Shown: positions 8,976-18,575, counted from the stretch's first letter. The stretch is DNA of 64,000 bases from DALYLB01 sp964468345 (GCA_964468345.1 CAYXVZ010000010.1:1-64000); one strand, 5' to 3'. Translations and numbers: made by a program. The notes: generated from the letters alone by a model not told the origin.

Positions 8976-9703
8976 TTCGTGCTCAAATAAAGTCCGTATT
9001 TCCTGATGTACGCGGCGACCGCATCGGGAACCTGTCCCGCGATCGATTCGTCTCGCGCCACGGCTTCGCGCAGGTTCGTCGCGGACACATCGACTGACAC
9101 GTAATCAGTCAGATAAATGCTGGGCGATGCAGGAATTTCATTCGCACTGCAACCCGGGACGATTCCATCTGCATTGGACTCTGTTTTTATCCCAAGCCGT
9201 TTTTGACCGCGTAAATCAATTAATTTAGTATGCAAATCCTGTGCGAGATGTGCAACTATTTCGCGTAAATTCGAGGTCGAAAAAGCCCCCGGCCGTCCAG
9301 CCACAATATTGTCAAAGTTCCGCAGGATTTCTTCGTGCCGGCGCCACATCGTGATATCCCGAAACGAATCCGCGCCCATCACAAAAAACAGCCGGGCATC
9401 GCCAAATTCCATTTGAAACCGCTCCAGCGTGTCGATGGTGTAGGGCCGGTCCGGAGATTCCAACTCAATCGTCGAGACATACAGTCTCGCATGATCGGCC
9501 GTTGCCAGAACCAGCATCGACATTCGGTGGAATGGGGAGCTGATCTGCTGGTTTCGTTTGTGCGGCGGAACGAACGCTGGGACAAAATAAAGACGATCGA
9601 GGCAGAAATTCTCTACGATCGCCTCGGCCACTTGCAGATGGCCCAGATGGATCGGATCAAACGTGCCGCCGTAAATGCCAATGCGCTGTTTGCTCACGTG
9701 CAT
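8972..9703 (-). CDS. nadD: Nicotinate-nucleotide adenylyltransferase NadD
   Basis: Adenylates nicotinate mononucleotide in NAD synthesis. 243 aa, somewhat longer than the usual 190-220. The nucleotidyltransferase motif GGTFDPIHLGH is near residue 12, MGADSFRDI near 130 is the NaMN-binding region, and the C-terminal half ends with VSATNLREAV (the ISST-type motif) and AYIRKYGLY. An additional segment of about 35 residues (about 163-205) before the ISST-like motif accounts for the extra length and is more AT-rich than the flanks. Overlaps rsfS by 4 bp; 62 bp separate it from obg. Confidence 0.94.
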   Translation of the reverse strand: MHVSKQRIGIYGGTFDPIHLGHLQVAEAIVENFCLDRLYFVPAFVPPHKRNQQISSPFHRMSMLVLATADHARLYVSTIELESPDRPYTIDTLERFQMEFGDARLFFVMGADSFRDITMWRRHEEILRNFDNIVAGRPGAFSTSNLREIVAHLAQDLHTKLIDLRGQKRLGIKTESNADGIVPGCSANEIPASPSIYLTDYVSVDVSATNLREAVARDESIAGQVPDAVAAYIRKYGLYLSTK

Positions 9704-9765
9704 TGCGGAACTCGTGGCGCGATCTTCGGTTTGTCGGGAAGCGAAAAAATCCGCGGATCATAACT

Positions 9766-10836
9766 TCAGTCCCGGAGGACGGAAGTCCCCGCCACTTCGG
9801 GGTCTCCAGCCGACTCGCGGCTCATTTCGTTGTCCGTTTGTTTGAGCGCGTCGAGGCGACGCTCCACCGCGTAGAGAAGCTCTTTCAGCCCCTGGCCGGT
9901 CGCGGCAGAGATAGAACGAAATTCGAGTTCTTGTGTTTCACAAAACTTTTCAAATTCACGAAGCCGTTCCGGATCGTCGAGCGCATCCAGTTTGGTGGCG
10001 ACGACGATTTTGGGTTTTCGTGCGACGTCCGGGTGATACGCTTCCAGTTCGCGCGTGACGACCTGATAATCTTCGATCGGGTGACTGGATAGGCCGGAGA
10101 GATCGACCAGGTGCAACAGGAGCTTGGTACGCTCGACATGCCGCAAGAAACGGTCACCAAGACCGGCGCCGCGGTGCGCACCTTCGATCAGTCCAGGAAT
10201 ATCGGCAACGACGAGCGTCTTGAACTCGCCGAGATCAACTACGCCGAGGTGGGGCTCCAAGGTAGTGAACGGATAGTCGGCAATTTTTGGGCGCGCAGCT
10301 GAAATGCGCGATATCAAGGTGGATTTGCCGGCGTTGGGAAGGCCGACCAATCCGACATCGGCGATCAATTTGAGTTCCAGCAGCAGCCAGCGTTCTACAC
10401 CGGTGCGTCCCTCTTCGTGAAAGCGGGGCGCGCGATTGGTCGGGGTGGCGAACTGGGCATTTCCACGCCCCCCACGGCCTCCGGCTGCAACCAGGACTTT
10501 TTCTCCCACGCGGGTGAAATCGTGAACGACTTCGCCCGTTTCCTCGTCCAGAACCAGGGTTCCGACGGGAACTTTCAAGATCAAATCGTCTGCGTCTGCG
10601 CCATGCCGGTTGCTCCCTTCGCCGTGGCGTCCCCGCCCGGCTTTATGTTCTGGGGCATACCGAAAATGAAGCAGCGTGTTGAGACTCTCGGTCGATTCGA
10701 TAAACACCGATCCGCCCCGACCGCCGTCTCCTCCTGACGGGCCGCCGCGCGGTACGAATTTTTCCCGTCGAAAGGCCGTGACGCCATTTCCGCCATCGCC
10801 AGCTCGCACGTGAATTTTCGCGCGGTCGATAAACAT
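9766..10836 (-). CDS. obg: Obg/CgtA ribosome-assembly GTPase
   Basis: Essential GTPase of 50S assembly and stress signalling, 356 aa from the ATG at 10836. The glycine-rich Obg fold occupies residues 1-158 (GDGGNGVTAF, GGPSGGDGGRGGSV). The G domain follows: G1 GLPNAGKST (165-173), switch/G2 TTLEPHLG, G3 DIPGLIEGAH (212-221), and G4 in VVATKLD. The variable C-terminal OCT domain is absent, as in many non-Firmicutes. An in-frame upstream extension (to 10896) is possible but is encoded by a palindromic repeat and is not conserved, so I start at MFIDRAKIHV. It is the third gene of the rplU-rpmA-obg operon. Confidence 0.95.
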   Translation of the reverse strand: MFIDRAKIHVRAGDGGNGVTAFRREKFVPRGGPSGGDGGRGGSVFIESTESLNTLLHFRYAPEHKAGRGRHGEGSNRHGADADDLILKVPVGTLVLDEETGEVVHDFTRVGEKVLVAAGGRGGRGNAQFATPTNRAPRFHEEGRTGVERWLLLELKLIADVGLVGLPNAGKSTLISRISAARPKIADYPFTTLEPHLGVVDLGEFKTLVVADIPGLIEGAHRGAGLGDRFLRHVERTKLLLHLVDLSGLSSHPIEDYQVVTRELEAYHPDVARKPKIVVATKLDALDDPERLREFEKFCETQELEFRSISAATGQGLKELLYAVERRLDALKQTDNEMSRESAGDPEVAGTSVLRD

Positions 10837-10844
10837 CTGATCAA

Positions 10845-10913
10845 GTGATGAGTGGTGAGTGGCGAGTGGCGAGTCAATGTTCTCGCCACTCGCCACTCAT
10901 CGCTCGCCACTGC
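10845..10913. repeat. Heptamer palindrome, GAGTGGC variant
   Basis: The left arm (10845-10874, GAGTGGCGAGTGGCGAG units) and right arm (10883-10913, CTCGCCACTCGCCACTC units) have an 8-nt loop. It occupies the whole rpmA-obg gap. It is a sibling of the GGGGCGA family with T in place of G. Confidence 0.88.
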
Positions 10914-10914
10914 T

Positions 10915-11172
10915 TTATTCCGCTGGATAAACGCTGATGAATCGGCCTTTGCGGCCGCGATCCTCGAACTTTACGATGCCCGAGACGCAGGCATAGAGCG
11001 TGTCATCGCTGCCAATGCCAACATTGCTGCCGGGCTTGAATTTCGTGCCGCGCTGGCGGACCAGAATGGATCCACCCGAAACGAGTTCGCCGCCAAAACG
11101 TTTGACGCCCAGCCGTTGCGCGTGAGAATCACGGCCGTTGCGCGAACTTCCTACCCCTTTTTTGTGTGCCAT
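10915..11172 (-). CDS. rpmA: 50S ribosomal protein L27
   Basis: L27, 85 aa, reading MAHKKGVGSSRNGRDSHAQR at the N-terminus. The short N-terminal tail reaches the peptidyl-transferase centre; there is no Firmicutes-type cleaved leader. VSGGSILVRQRGTKFKPGSNVGIG and VKFEDRGRKGRFISVYP regions are canonical. It lies 11 bp after rplU and before obg, the near-universal order. The stop codon abuts the palindrome at 10845-10913. Confidence 0.97.
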   Translation of the reverse strand: MAHKKGVGSSRNGRDSHAQRLGVKRFGGELVSGGSILVRQRGTKFKPGSNVGIGSDDTLYACVSGIVKFEDRGRKGRFISVYPAE

Positions 11173-11183
11173 AATTTCCTCTA

Positions 11184-11498
11184 TCAGCCGATCGAGTCGA
11201 TTTTGACGGCGGTGAATCCCTGCCGATGCCCTTGTTTCCGCTTGTATTGTTTGCGTCGTTTGAACTTGAAAACGATGATTTTCGGTGCGCGTCCCTGCTT
11301 CAGAACCGTGCCGGTCACGCTGGCGCCCGAAAGAGCCGGTGTGCCGATCCGGACACCGTTGTCATCGCCCGCGACCAACACGTCGGCGAAACTCACTGTG
11401 TCGCCTTCGTTTTTGTCTGCCAGAGACGGAACGCGAACGATGTCCCCGGGACTCACTCGAAACTGTTTTCCGCCCGTGCGGATGATTGCATATGCCAT
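11184..11498 (-). CDS. rplU: 50S ribosomal protein L21
   Basis: L21, 104 aa, starting MAYAIIRTGGKQFRVSPGD and ending with the basic segment KRRKQYKRKQGHRQ that contacts 23S rRNA, then FTAVKIDSIG. First gene of the rplU-rpmA-obg operon. A strong GGAGG lies upstream of the ATG and a near-perfect sigma-70 promoter about 50 bp upstream. The leader carries a short palindrome, CGAAGTACTTCG (11515-11526), which might fold into a regulatory hairpin. Confidence 0.97.
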   Translation of the reverse strand: MAYAIIRTGGKQFRVSPGDIVRVPSLADKNEGDTVSFADVLVAGDDNGVRIGTPALSGASVTGTVLKQGRAPKIIVFKFKRRKQYKRKQGHRQGFTAVKIDSIG

Positions 11499-11550
11499 GA
11501 TCTTCGTTCCTCCGAAGTACTTCGAAAATTCTTCGCGTAGAAAGCCGCAG

Positions 11551-11580
11551 ATTATAGTCGCCGTTCTAAAAGAGTGTCAA
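11551..11580 (-). promoter_or_regulatory. Consensus sigma-70 promoter for rplU-rpmA-obg
   Basis: Read on the minus strand: TTGACA (11580-11575), 18-nt spacer, TATAAT (11556-11551). Both hexamers are perfect matches. The predicted start is near 11544, giving a leader of about 45 nt before rplU. Confidence 0.85.
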
Positions 11581-11712
11581 ACCGGAACACGAATTTGGCG
11601 ACTGAAGAGAAATTTTTCGGTTCCGGGAATAGCCGCGGCATTTTTCGCAATACACCGGACAGGAACCGGAAGTTACATCAGGTTTGCGGGATCTCGCGCA
11701 GGTGGAGGGAAC

Positions 11713-12258
11713 TTAAAGGACGAGGCCAAACAACGACTGGAGTATTTTGAAACGCAGGCGCTGGAGTATTCAGACCAGCTCTTTCGTGTCGCGCTCCGCG
11801 TGTGTCGAGATCGCGGGAAGGCCGAAGATCTTGTCCAGGAAACCTATTTGCAGGCATGGCGCTCTTTTGACCGTTTTGAGCAGGGGACAAATCTTCGGGC
11901 GTGGTTGTATAAAATCATGTTTAATCTGTATTACAGCGGCCTGCGAAAGAACCAGTTGAATCTGGTGCCGGTTGAAGAGTCGATTGCGGAAACGATTGCG
12001 TACGAGGCGCCGATTCCGCAGCAATTGACCGATGAAGAAGTGCTCACGGCCCTGGAGCGGATTCCCCGCGATTTTCAAATTCCGGTCGTGCTGGCGGATG
12101 TCGAGGATTTTTCGTATCGCGACATCGCGGAATTGCTGGAAGTGCCCCTCGGAACCGTGATGTCCCGATTGCATCGGGGAAGGAAGATGCTTCGTATGGA
12201 ACTGGCCGGGTACGCCCGGGGGGCGGGATACGCCGAACCGAGCGAGGCGGTGGAGTAA
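11713..12258 (+). CDS. ECF-type RNA polymerase sigma factor (start codon uncertain)
   Basis: Extracytoplasmic-function sigma factor of about 180 aa. Region 2 is visible as DQLFRVALRVCRDRGKAEDLVQETYLQAWRSFDRF followed by NLRAWLYKIMFNLY; region 4 as ALERIPRDFQIPVVLADVEDFSYRDIAELLEVPLGTVMSRLHRGRKML (both described by region). The next gene is a zinc anti-sigma factor, the usual partner. No ATG, GTG or TTG lies in frame between the last plausible upstream position and region 2. A GGAGG sits at 11704-11708 just before an in-frame TTA codon (11713), and a CTG occurs at 11737. The start given is therefore approximate; a rare start codon, or a base change or sequencing error, is possible. Confidence 0.8.
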   Translation, partial: LKDEAKQRLEYFETQALEYSDQLFRVALRVCRDRGKAEDLVQETYLQAWRSFDRFEQGTNLRAWLYKIMFNLYYSGLRKNQLNLVPVEESIAETIAYEAPIPQQLTDEEVLTALERIPRDFQIPVVLADVEDFSYRDIAELLEVPLGTVMSRLHRGRKMLRMELAGYARGAGYAEPSEAVE

Positions 12259-12263
12259 CGCAT

Positions 12264-13265
12264 ATGCAAGGGATGGATTGCCGGAATTTCAAGGAATTGC
12301 TCGACTCCTATCTTTGCGGAGAGCTGGCGGTCGAGACGAACCATGCGATTCTGCGTCATGCCGAGCATTGTTCTCCGTGCCGCAGTGAAATGGCGTGCCG
12401 ACGCGAACTTCGGCAGACGCTGCGACAGGCGTGTTCGCGGGATCGCATGAGCCTGGAGGCGGCCGAACGGCTGCGAACCTGTTTGCGAGCCGAAGCGAAG
12501 GCCTGTGAGCGGGCCCGCTGGAACTTGCGCGACCTGGCCGCCAGGTTCTTCAGTTTTCCCGTTCTATTACCGGTCGCCGGCGTGGCGATTTTGCTGCTCG
12601 TGGCCGCAAGTGTTTGGATGTTTCGTTCTCCAGACAAACGTAAGTATGACCTGGCCGACAGTCTGATGGCGGCGGCGGCGGGAGACCATCTCGTATGCGG
12701 AGCAAAATATGTCACCGGGCCATCTGATCCGTTGGTCGATGAGTCGCTTCGAACCCAGAATCCGGCGTATGCCGGCCTGGAAACGATTGCAGCGCCCGGC
12801 GCCTCCCAGGCCGGCGGTTTGGAGTTGCGCGCGGCCCATGTCTGCACCGAAAACGGCCGCCGTTTTGCGCATCTCGTCTATGCGAAGCAGTCGCAGGTCA
12901 TTTCGCTGCAGGTGACTTCGCGCGATGCCGGGGCGCTCAAGCTTGGAGAGCTGCCCGACGATGACGGCGCCGCCGCCGGCCTCCAACAGGCTTTGCAGGA
13001 GGATCTGACGCTCAATGCCTTTCAGACGAACCGTTTCATCGTGCTCGTTGTTGCGGCAATGTCTTCCGGCGAGGGACAGTCGCTGGCCGAACGCCTGGGC
13101 CGCCCGGTTGCGGAGTACCTGCGCCGTTTTGAGGCCGGTCAACGCCGTGTCTCCACCAACGGCCCGATCCGGCGTCTCGACTTTGCGCAGTTTAGAAGGT
13201 GGAAATCGGAATCACAAGCAATGAGACTCTCCGGCGGGCCCCGTGGCCGCGGCGAGCCTCAATAA
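12264..13265 (+). CDS. Membrane zinc anti-sigma factor (ZAS type)
   Basis: Anti-sigma factor of 333 aa. The N-terminal ZAS/zf-HC2 motif is H32, C36 and C39 in RHAEHCSPCRSE. A single membrane helix near residues 93-116 (FPVLLPVAGVAILLLVAASVW) is followed by a large C-terminal extracytoplasmic region of about 215 residues without a recognised domain. It starts 5 bp after the sigma-factor stop and so forms the classic sigma/anti-sigma pair; the cytoplasmic ZAS domain would hold the ECF factor inactive until a periplasmic signal is sensed. The stop is 31 bp before the Crp/Fnr gene, so the three may be cotranscribed. Ligand or signal unknown. Confidence 0.85.
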   Translation: MQGMDCRNFKELLDSYLCGELAVETNHAILRHAEHCSPCRSEMACRRELRQTLRQACSRDRMSLEAAERLRTCLRAEAKACERARWNLRDLAARFFSFPVLLPVAGVAILLLVAASVWMFRSPDKRKYDLADSLMAAAAGDHLVCGAKYVTGPSDPLVDESLRTQNPAYAGLETIAAPGASQAGGLELRAAHVCTENGRRFAHLVYAKQSQVISLQVTSRDAGALKLGELPDDDGAAAGLQQALQEDLTLNAFQTNRFIVLVVAAMSSGEGQSLAERLGRPVAEYLRRFEAGQRRVSTNGPIRRLDFAQFRRWKSESQAMRLSGGPRGRGEPQ

Positions 13266-13296
13266 AAACAGACAGGAAGAGGAGAGGAAGGGAAAA

Positions 13297-14004
13297 ATGG
13301 TTTCAACAGCACTCAATCTGAACAGCGAAGAGCAGGTTCGGACCCCTGCATTGCCCGGAATCCTCAATCTGCCGCATGTCGAGAAAACATTCTGGCGCGG
13401 CATGCCGGTGTATTCTTACGAGGATCCTGCGACAAATCTCTATGTGGTCTTAAAGGGGCGCGTCAAAATTGTGCGTTCCTCGGCGGAGGGCGAGCAAAAA
13501 ATCATTGGCATTCGGTATCGGGGGGATTTGTTCGGTGATCTGGCGCTGGCGGCCAACTCGGCCGAGTTTCGCCGCTCGGAAGAGGCTGTCGCGCTCGATA
13601 CGGCGCGCATTGCGATCATTCGGGTCTCCGATTTCTGGAATGCCGTGCGGCGCGATCCCGCATTGATGCAGAACGCGATTCAGCTTCTGGCGATGCGTCT
13701 TGTGGACTCGCATTCGCAGATCGAATCACTGGTTTTCGACAACAACCACCGGCGCCTGGCGCGCGCCCTGCTGGCACTGGCAAACGATGCGGCGCTTGCA
13801 GGCGAGTCCTCTGTTCGCCTGACCCATGAAGAGCTGGCCGAACTGATCGGCTCCACGCGCGAGGTTGTCACGGGGATGATGATCGAGTTCCGGCAGCGGG
13901 GACTGATCGAATACAAACGCGGCGATATACGGCCGGACCTGGTCAAGCTGAACCGCTTTCTGGCCGAGGAACGACTCGAAACAACCACGATGAAATCCTT
14001 TTAA
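13297..14004 (+). CDS. Crp/Fnr-family transcriptional regulator
   Basis: 235 aa with an N-terminal cyclic-nucleotide-binding-like beta barrel (residues about 30-130; FWRGMPVYSYEDPATNLYVVLKGRVKI region and GIRYRGDLFGDLAL) and a C-terminal winged helix HTH_Crp (LTHEELAELIGSTREVVTGMM, near 180-200). There are no clustered cysteines, so it is not an FNR-type Fe-S sensor. The cAMP-contact pattern is only loosely kept, so the effector is unknown. I chose the ATG at 13297 because GAGAGGAAGGG precedes it; an in-frame upstream ATG would overlap the anti-sigma gene. Followed by a strong intrinsic terminator. Confidence 0.9.
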   Translation: MVSTALNLNSEEQVRTPALPGILNLPHVEKTFWRGMPVYSYEDPATNLYVVLKGRVKIVRSSAEGEQKIIGIRYRGDLFGDLALAANSAEFRRSEEAVALDTARIAIIRVSDFWNAVRRDPALMQNAIQLLAMRLVDSHSQIESLVFDNNHRRLARALLALANDAALAGESSVRLTHEELAELIGSTREVVTGMMIEFRQRGLIEYKRGDIRPDLVKLNRFLAEERLETTTMKSF

Positions 14005-14028
14005 GCACGCGTTGTAGTCCGCTTGCCC

Positions 14029-14073
14029 AAAGGCGCAAAATATGGGGAATTGCCCTATATTTTGCGCCTTTTT
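14029..14073 (+). terminator. Intrinsic terminator after the Crp/Fnr gene
   Basis: AAAGGCGCAAAATATGGGG pairs with CCCTATATTTTGCGCC followed by TTTTT. About 17 bp stem, 25 bp after the stop codon. Confidence 0.85.
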
Positions 14074-14150
14074 CGCGTTTTCAGCGTCGTGCGACCGCCG
14101 TGGCTGCGGACACGATTGAATGCAACATAAGAAGCCTCGATAATTTATCC

Positions 14151-14179
14151 TTGCCTCGGTATATTTGAAGGGTTACAAT
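14151..14179 (+). promoter_or_regulatory. Sigma-70-like promoter for the SPOR gene
   Basis: TTGCCT (14151-14156), 17-nt spacer, TACAAT (14174-14179). It predicts a transcript start near 14186 and a leader of about 330 nt before the SPOR protein gene. Confidence 0.6.
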
Positions 14180-14185
14180 TTGAAC

Positions 14186-14518
14186 TCTGGTAAGCGTGCG
14201 ACCCCGCCGCTTCCTCGCATTGACGAATATTTAAGCATCAAACCCCTGTGGCTTGAATATTGAGAAAGAATCTATTCCGAGACATTCGTCATTGATTTCT
14301 CAAGAACAAAGGCGCTAACAACTTGGTGACGGCCCCGAAAAACCCGGCGTCTGAAATGATAATCCGGCCAAACCTTCCAGCACTCACGAATGAGCTACCG
14401 TGAGTCCCCCCACGCTCTCATTACGAGTCCTGATGAGGATAGCGTAAGAAATTCTTGCTGGATCGAAGGTTACGCGACGTGACCACTTACTTGAGGCCAC
14501 AGAAAGTTAAAGAGGGAT
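14186..14518 (+). promoter_or_regulatory. Long, highly self-complementary leader of the SPOR gene (unidentified)
   Basis: About 330 nt without a coding frame. Pairings seen: TGACGAAT (14221) with ATTCGTCA (14284); GAATATTTAAGC with GCTTGAATATTG; TTGAGAAAGAATC with GATTTCTCAA; and CACTCAC...GTGAG near 14380-14404. The first two share bases, so mutually exclusive structures exist, as in riboswitches or attenuators. I could not match it to a known riboswitch family. It ends with AAAGAGGG close to the start codon. Confidence 0.45.
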
Positions 14519-15712
14519 ATGAAAGTCATCTGTCCGAAATGCCAATTCGAAAACCAGGCCGATTCAACGCGTGTGGTATGTGCGCGCTGCGCCACCATTA
14601 TTGAAGTGCGATTGGATCAGGGATCCGGTTTTGACAGCAACGGGAAGCGGCAAACCGCGCGGCTTCCTTTTGCGGCGAATTCATCCAACAGTGGGAACCT
14701 TTCTTCAAGCGGAAATCTGAACAGCGGGACCAACAACTCCGGGTCGCTGGGGAACAACTCCCAGAATCGTGACGTGTATGCAACGCGGGTCGGAGATGAT
14801 TTCGACGATGTGCTGGACATTCCTCGTCCGCAACAAAACGAGTTCCACAACACCTCCGAGGCGACGCCGGTTTTCGAGGATGTGTTTGCGACCAACTACG
14901 ATTCCGCCTCGAATTACGATTATTCCGCCTATGAAAAGAAGTCGGGACCTCCTTCGGGCGGCTTCCAGACCGAAATGAGCGGGCAGCGCGTGACACAGGA
15001 TTACACCCAGCCTGCCGAGCCGGAATTCATGGGCTGGCCGGTTCTGCCCGAAAACAACATTGAAGATGAAGAAGAGGCCGTCGGCAATGCCGGCTCCAGT
15101 CGCGGGGGCGTGATCGCGCGCGTGGCGCTGATCGTTCTCGCTTTCGGCGTGTTGAGTTTTCTGGCGTATTACTTCCTGTGGGATTACATCGCCAAGCGAA
15201 ATACCACCAAGGAAGTGGCGAATGTGGAGCAACCGGCGGAAAACCTGCAGCCGGCGGGCGATTCCAATCCGGCTGCCGTTCCGCAACCCACAACCACGAT
15301 TATTGTTCCGAAACCCGCGCAGGGGGAAGCCGATGGGGATCGCAAGCCCGTCGAGATAACGCCGATGGAAGCGCCCACCGGGCCCAAGGGTCAGGCGGAA
15401 ACTCCAAAACCGGCGCAGCAGCCCAGTGTCGCTCCTCCGACCAACAATATGCCTGCTACTCCCAACCGCGGAAACATCACCATTCAGGTCGGCTCCTATC
15501 CTGACAAGGGCGAAGCCGATTCGCGCGTTGACCGTCTAAAAGCGGGCGGCGTCGACGCTCGCGTGGTCCGGGCCGATATTCCCGGAAAAGGAACCTATTA
15601 CCGCGTGCAGGTCGGCGGCTTCCCCTCGCGTGAACAAGCCCAGCAGTTCGGCAACCAAATGCGCGCCAAGCAGCTGGTGCAGGATTTCATCGTTACAACG
15701 ATCGGCAAATAG
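14519..15712 (+). CDS. SPOR-domain protein with N-terminal zinc ribbon
   Basis: Envelope protein of 397 aa. The N-terminal MJ0042-type zinc ribbon has C5, C8, C21 and C24 (ICPKC, VCARC). A low-complexity linker rich in Asn, Ser and Gly follows (about 50-85), then an acidic region, one membrane helix near residues 198-222 (VALIVLAFGVLSFLAYYFL), a Pro-rich linker and a C-terminal SPOR domain (about 318-395; ITIQVGSYPDKGEADSRVDRL and TYYRVQVGGFPSREQA). SPOR domains bind denuded glycan strands at division septa, so the protein probably localises to the septum with its ribbon in the cytoplasm. Downstream genes encode an amidase and an actin-like ATPase, which supports a cell-wall/division role. 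Confidence 0.88.
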   Translation: MKVICPKCQFENQADSTRVVCARCATIIEVRLDQGSGFDSNGKRQTARLPFAANSSNSGNLSSSGNLNSGTNNSGSLGNNSQNRDVYATRVGDDFDDVLDIPRPQQNEFHNTSEATPVFEDVFATNYDSASNYDYSAYEKKSGPPSGGFQTEMSGQRVTQDYTQPAEPEFMGWPVLPENNIEDEEEAVGNAGSSRGGVIARVALIVLAFGVLSFLAYYFLWDYIAKRNTTKEVANVEQPAENLQPAGDSNPAAVPQPTTTIIVPKPAQGEADGDRKPVEITPMEAPTGPKGQAETPKPAQQPSVAPPTNNMPATPNRGNITIQVGSYPDKGEADSRVDRLKAGGVDARVVRADIPGKGTYYRVQVGGFPSREQAQQFGNQMRAKQLVQDFIVTTIGK

Positions 15713-15747
15713 ATCTCGTCACTCACGGACCCACTCGGGCTCGGCTG

Positions 15748-15776
15748 CTCCTCATCTGTCAAAGACGGATGGGGAG
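15748..15776 (+). terminator. Hairpin after the SPOR gene
   Basis: CTCCTCATCTGTC pairs with GACGGATGGGGAG around AAA, about 35 bp after the stop. There is no clear U-run, so it may be an mRNA-stabilising hairpin rather than a terminator. Confidence 0.4.
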
Positions 15777-15825
15777 TGGTACACTGTATCCGACATAGCA
15801 ATTTGTTTCAGGCAAGAGTTGAAAG

Positions 15826-17385
15826 TTGAAGACAGAGGTTCTCGGGGCACAACGCCAGAGATCACGAATTGACCTGGCACCGAAACAGCAGGATTCGAGC
15901 AAAAAGAACGCTTCGGATCCGGAGCAACTGTATGCCCGGATCGTTGAGCAGTTCGCGATGTGCTTCGATCGCCCGGAAGACCGTCTTCGTTTTCTCAACA
16001 ACACGATCATCCGTCAGAAACGACGGAAAGAGCAAATGCGCTATTCGCTGCGGTACCTGCGCCCACTCGAAAATACACGGCTGTATGATTGGATTCTCGA
16101 AGGCAGGTTTTACAGCACCATAGCCGAAGAGTTGTTTGCCGTGGTTGATCAACTGCCCCCGAAAAGAAAACCTCCGCTCGAAAGAATCGAAGTACCCCTT
16201 TCGGCCCGGCTCTTTCTGTTTGCGAAAGAAGCCCGACACGCGTTTTACGCCACCGGCCTGATTATGGCGGGCGCGATGTTGATCGCCCTGTATTCGGCGG
16301 TGAGCTGGTCGGCCCGCAACGTCAATTCCTATCTTTCGCAAAAATACACCCGCAACTCGCGCACCATCGTCGTTGCGCAGAAAAACACCCAGCCGGACAC
16401 CACCAAAGTCTATGCCGCGCCCGCCCTGCCGGTCTATAAACCGGACAAGGTTTGGATGGACGAGGTCGACAAGGAGAAGGGCTGGGAGCATTGGAGCAAC
16501 GGCTGCCTGATTCTGACGCAATACGAAACCGAAAATTATCCCCGCAGCTATTACACCATCCCGCGTGGATCGGAAACGGTTGGCGATCAGGTCCGGCACG
16601 ATATCGTGGGGATCGTCTATCACACTTCGGAAAGTGACATTATTCCCTTTATTCCGACCAACAACGATGAGATTCAAAAACGGTCGCAGGGATTGATCGA
16701 GTACATCCGCAACAAGAAAGCCTATAACTACGTCATCGACCGGGTCGGCAGGATCTATCGCGTCGTGCGTGACGATCACACGGCCTTTCACGCGGGAGAT
16801 TCGATCTGGTCGGACGAGAAAAATACCTATGTGGTGCTCAATCACAGCTTCCTGGGGATCTGCTTTGAATCAACCGTCAAGGCCGACACGCTCGAGGAAA
16901 CGCTGACCGATGCACAATTGGATTCCGGTCGCCTGCTTACCAATGTGTTGCGGACGAAATATGGAATCGAGGATGCCAACTGCACGACGCACGGCCTGGT
17001 TTCGGTCAGCCCGGAGCGCATGCTTATCGCCTTTCATCACGACTGGGTACGGAATTTTCCCTTTGAGTTGATGGGGCTGTCGGACAAATACAAGGTTCAG
17101 CCCGCGAATATGGCGCAGTATGGTTTCACGTACGACGATGAAATCATTACCAAGCTCGGCAATCGCCTCTGGGAAGGGGCGCTCGCGGCAGAGGAGGATT
17201 TCAAGAAACGCGCTCAGGCGCAACGAATCGACCCTGAAGTATTGCGGCGGAAATATCGCGACCTCTATCTTGCACAGCGCGATAAGGCGCGAAAACTTCG
17301 ACCGCAACAGAACGAGACCGGGAACCCTACGCTTGCGGCACAGACCCCAACCGAAAGCAGCTCAGCCGAATCCCGTAATAACTGA
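15826..17385 (+). CDS. Membrane-anchored N-acetylmuramoyl-L-alanine amidase (amidase_2/PGRP type)
   Basis: 519 aa. A cytoplasmic N-terminal region of about 135 residues is followed by one membrane helix near 139-162 (YATGLIMAGAMLIALYSAV) and an amidase_2 domain near 255-400. Zinc ligands and active site are visible in GIVYHTSES (first His), YNYVIDRVGRIYRVV, HTAFHAG and NCTTHGLVSVSP (last His). It would cleave the amide between MurNAc and the stem peptide in the periplasm. A charged tail follows. The TTG start at 15826 is the best available; the first internal Met (about residue 45) would still leave the membrane helix. It lies between the SPOR and actin-like genes. Confidence 0.82.
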   Translation: MKTEVLGAQRQRSRIDLAPKQQDSSKKNASDPEQLYARIVEQFAMCFDRPEDRLRFLNNTIIRQKRRKEQMRYSLRYLRPLENTRLYDWILEGRFYSTIAEELFAVVDQLPPKRKPPLERIEVPLSARLFLFAKEARHAFYATGLIMAGAMLIALYSAVSWSARNVNSYLSQKYTRNSRTIVVAQKNTQPDTTKVYAAPALPVYKPDKVWMDEVDKEKGWEHWSNGCLILTQYETENYPRSYYTIPRGSETVGDQVRHDIVGIVYHTSESDIIPFIPTNNDEIQKRSQGLIEYIRNKKAYNYVIDRVGRIYRVVRDDHTAFHAGDSIWSDEKNTYVVLNHSFLGICFESTVKADTLEETLTDAQLDSGRLLTNVLRTKYGIEDANCTTHGLVSVSPERMLIAFHHDWVRNFPFELMGLSDKYKVQPANMAQYGFTYDDEIITKLGNRLWEGALAAEEDFKKRAQAQRIDPEVLRRKYRDLYLAQRDKARKLRPQQNETGNPTLAAQTPTESSSAESRNN

Positions 17386-17395
17386 AGGTGTAGTC

Positions 17396-17411
17396 ACGAC
17401 CCATCGGTCGT
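17396..17411 (+). terminator. Short hairpin after the amidase gene
   Basis: ACGACC-CATC-GGTCGT, 12 bp after the stop, followed by TTTGAGCTTTTA. A possible weak terminator in the 160-bp gap before the actin-like gene. The rest of the gap shows only the ribosome binding site GGAGG before that gene. Confidence 0.35.
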
Positions 17412-17546
17412 TTGAGCTTTTATCTCCTGCCATGCCGGGGCTCATCATTGAAGACCTCGCTTGAAGGCGAACGAGCAGGTTCGTCGCTACACTCGTCATT
17501 AGAAATCTATCAAATTATGTACACATGATGTGACAACGGAGGAATA

Positions 17547-18575
<1,029 letters not shown>

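Noticed and set aside
14432..14455. CTGATGA...GAAA resembling a hammerhead ribozyme core
   Set aside because: The intervening bases do not form stem II and no stem III/cleavage-site arrangement follows; chance match.
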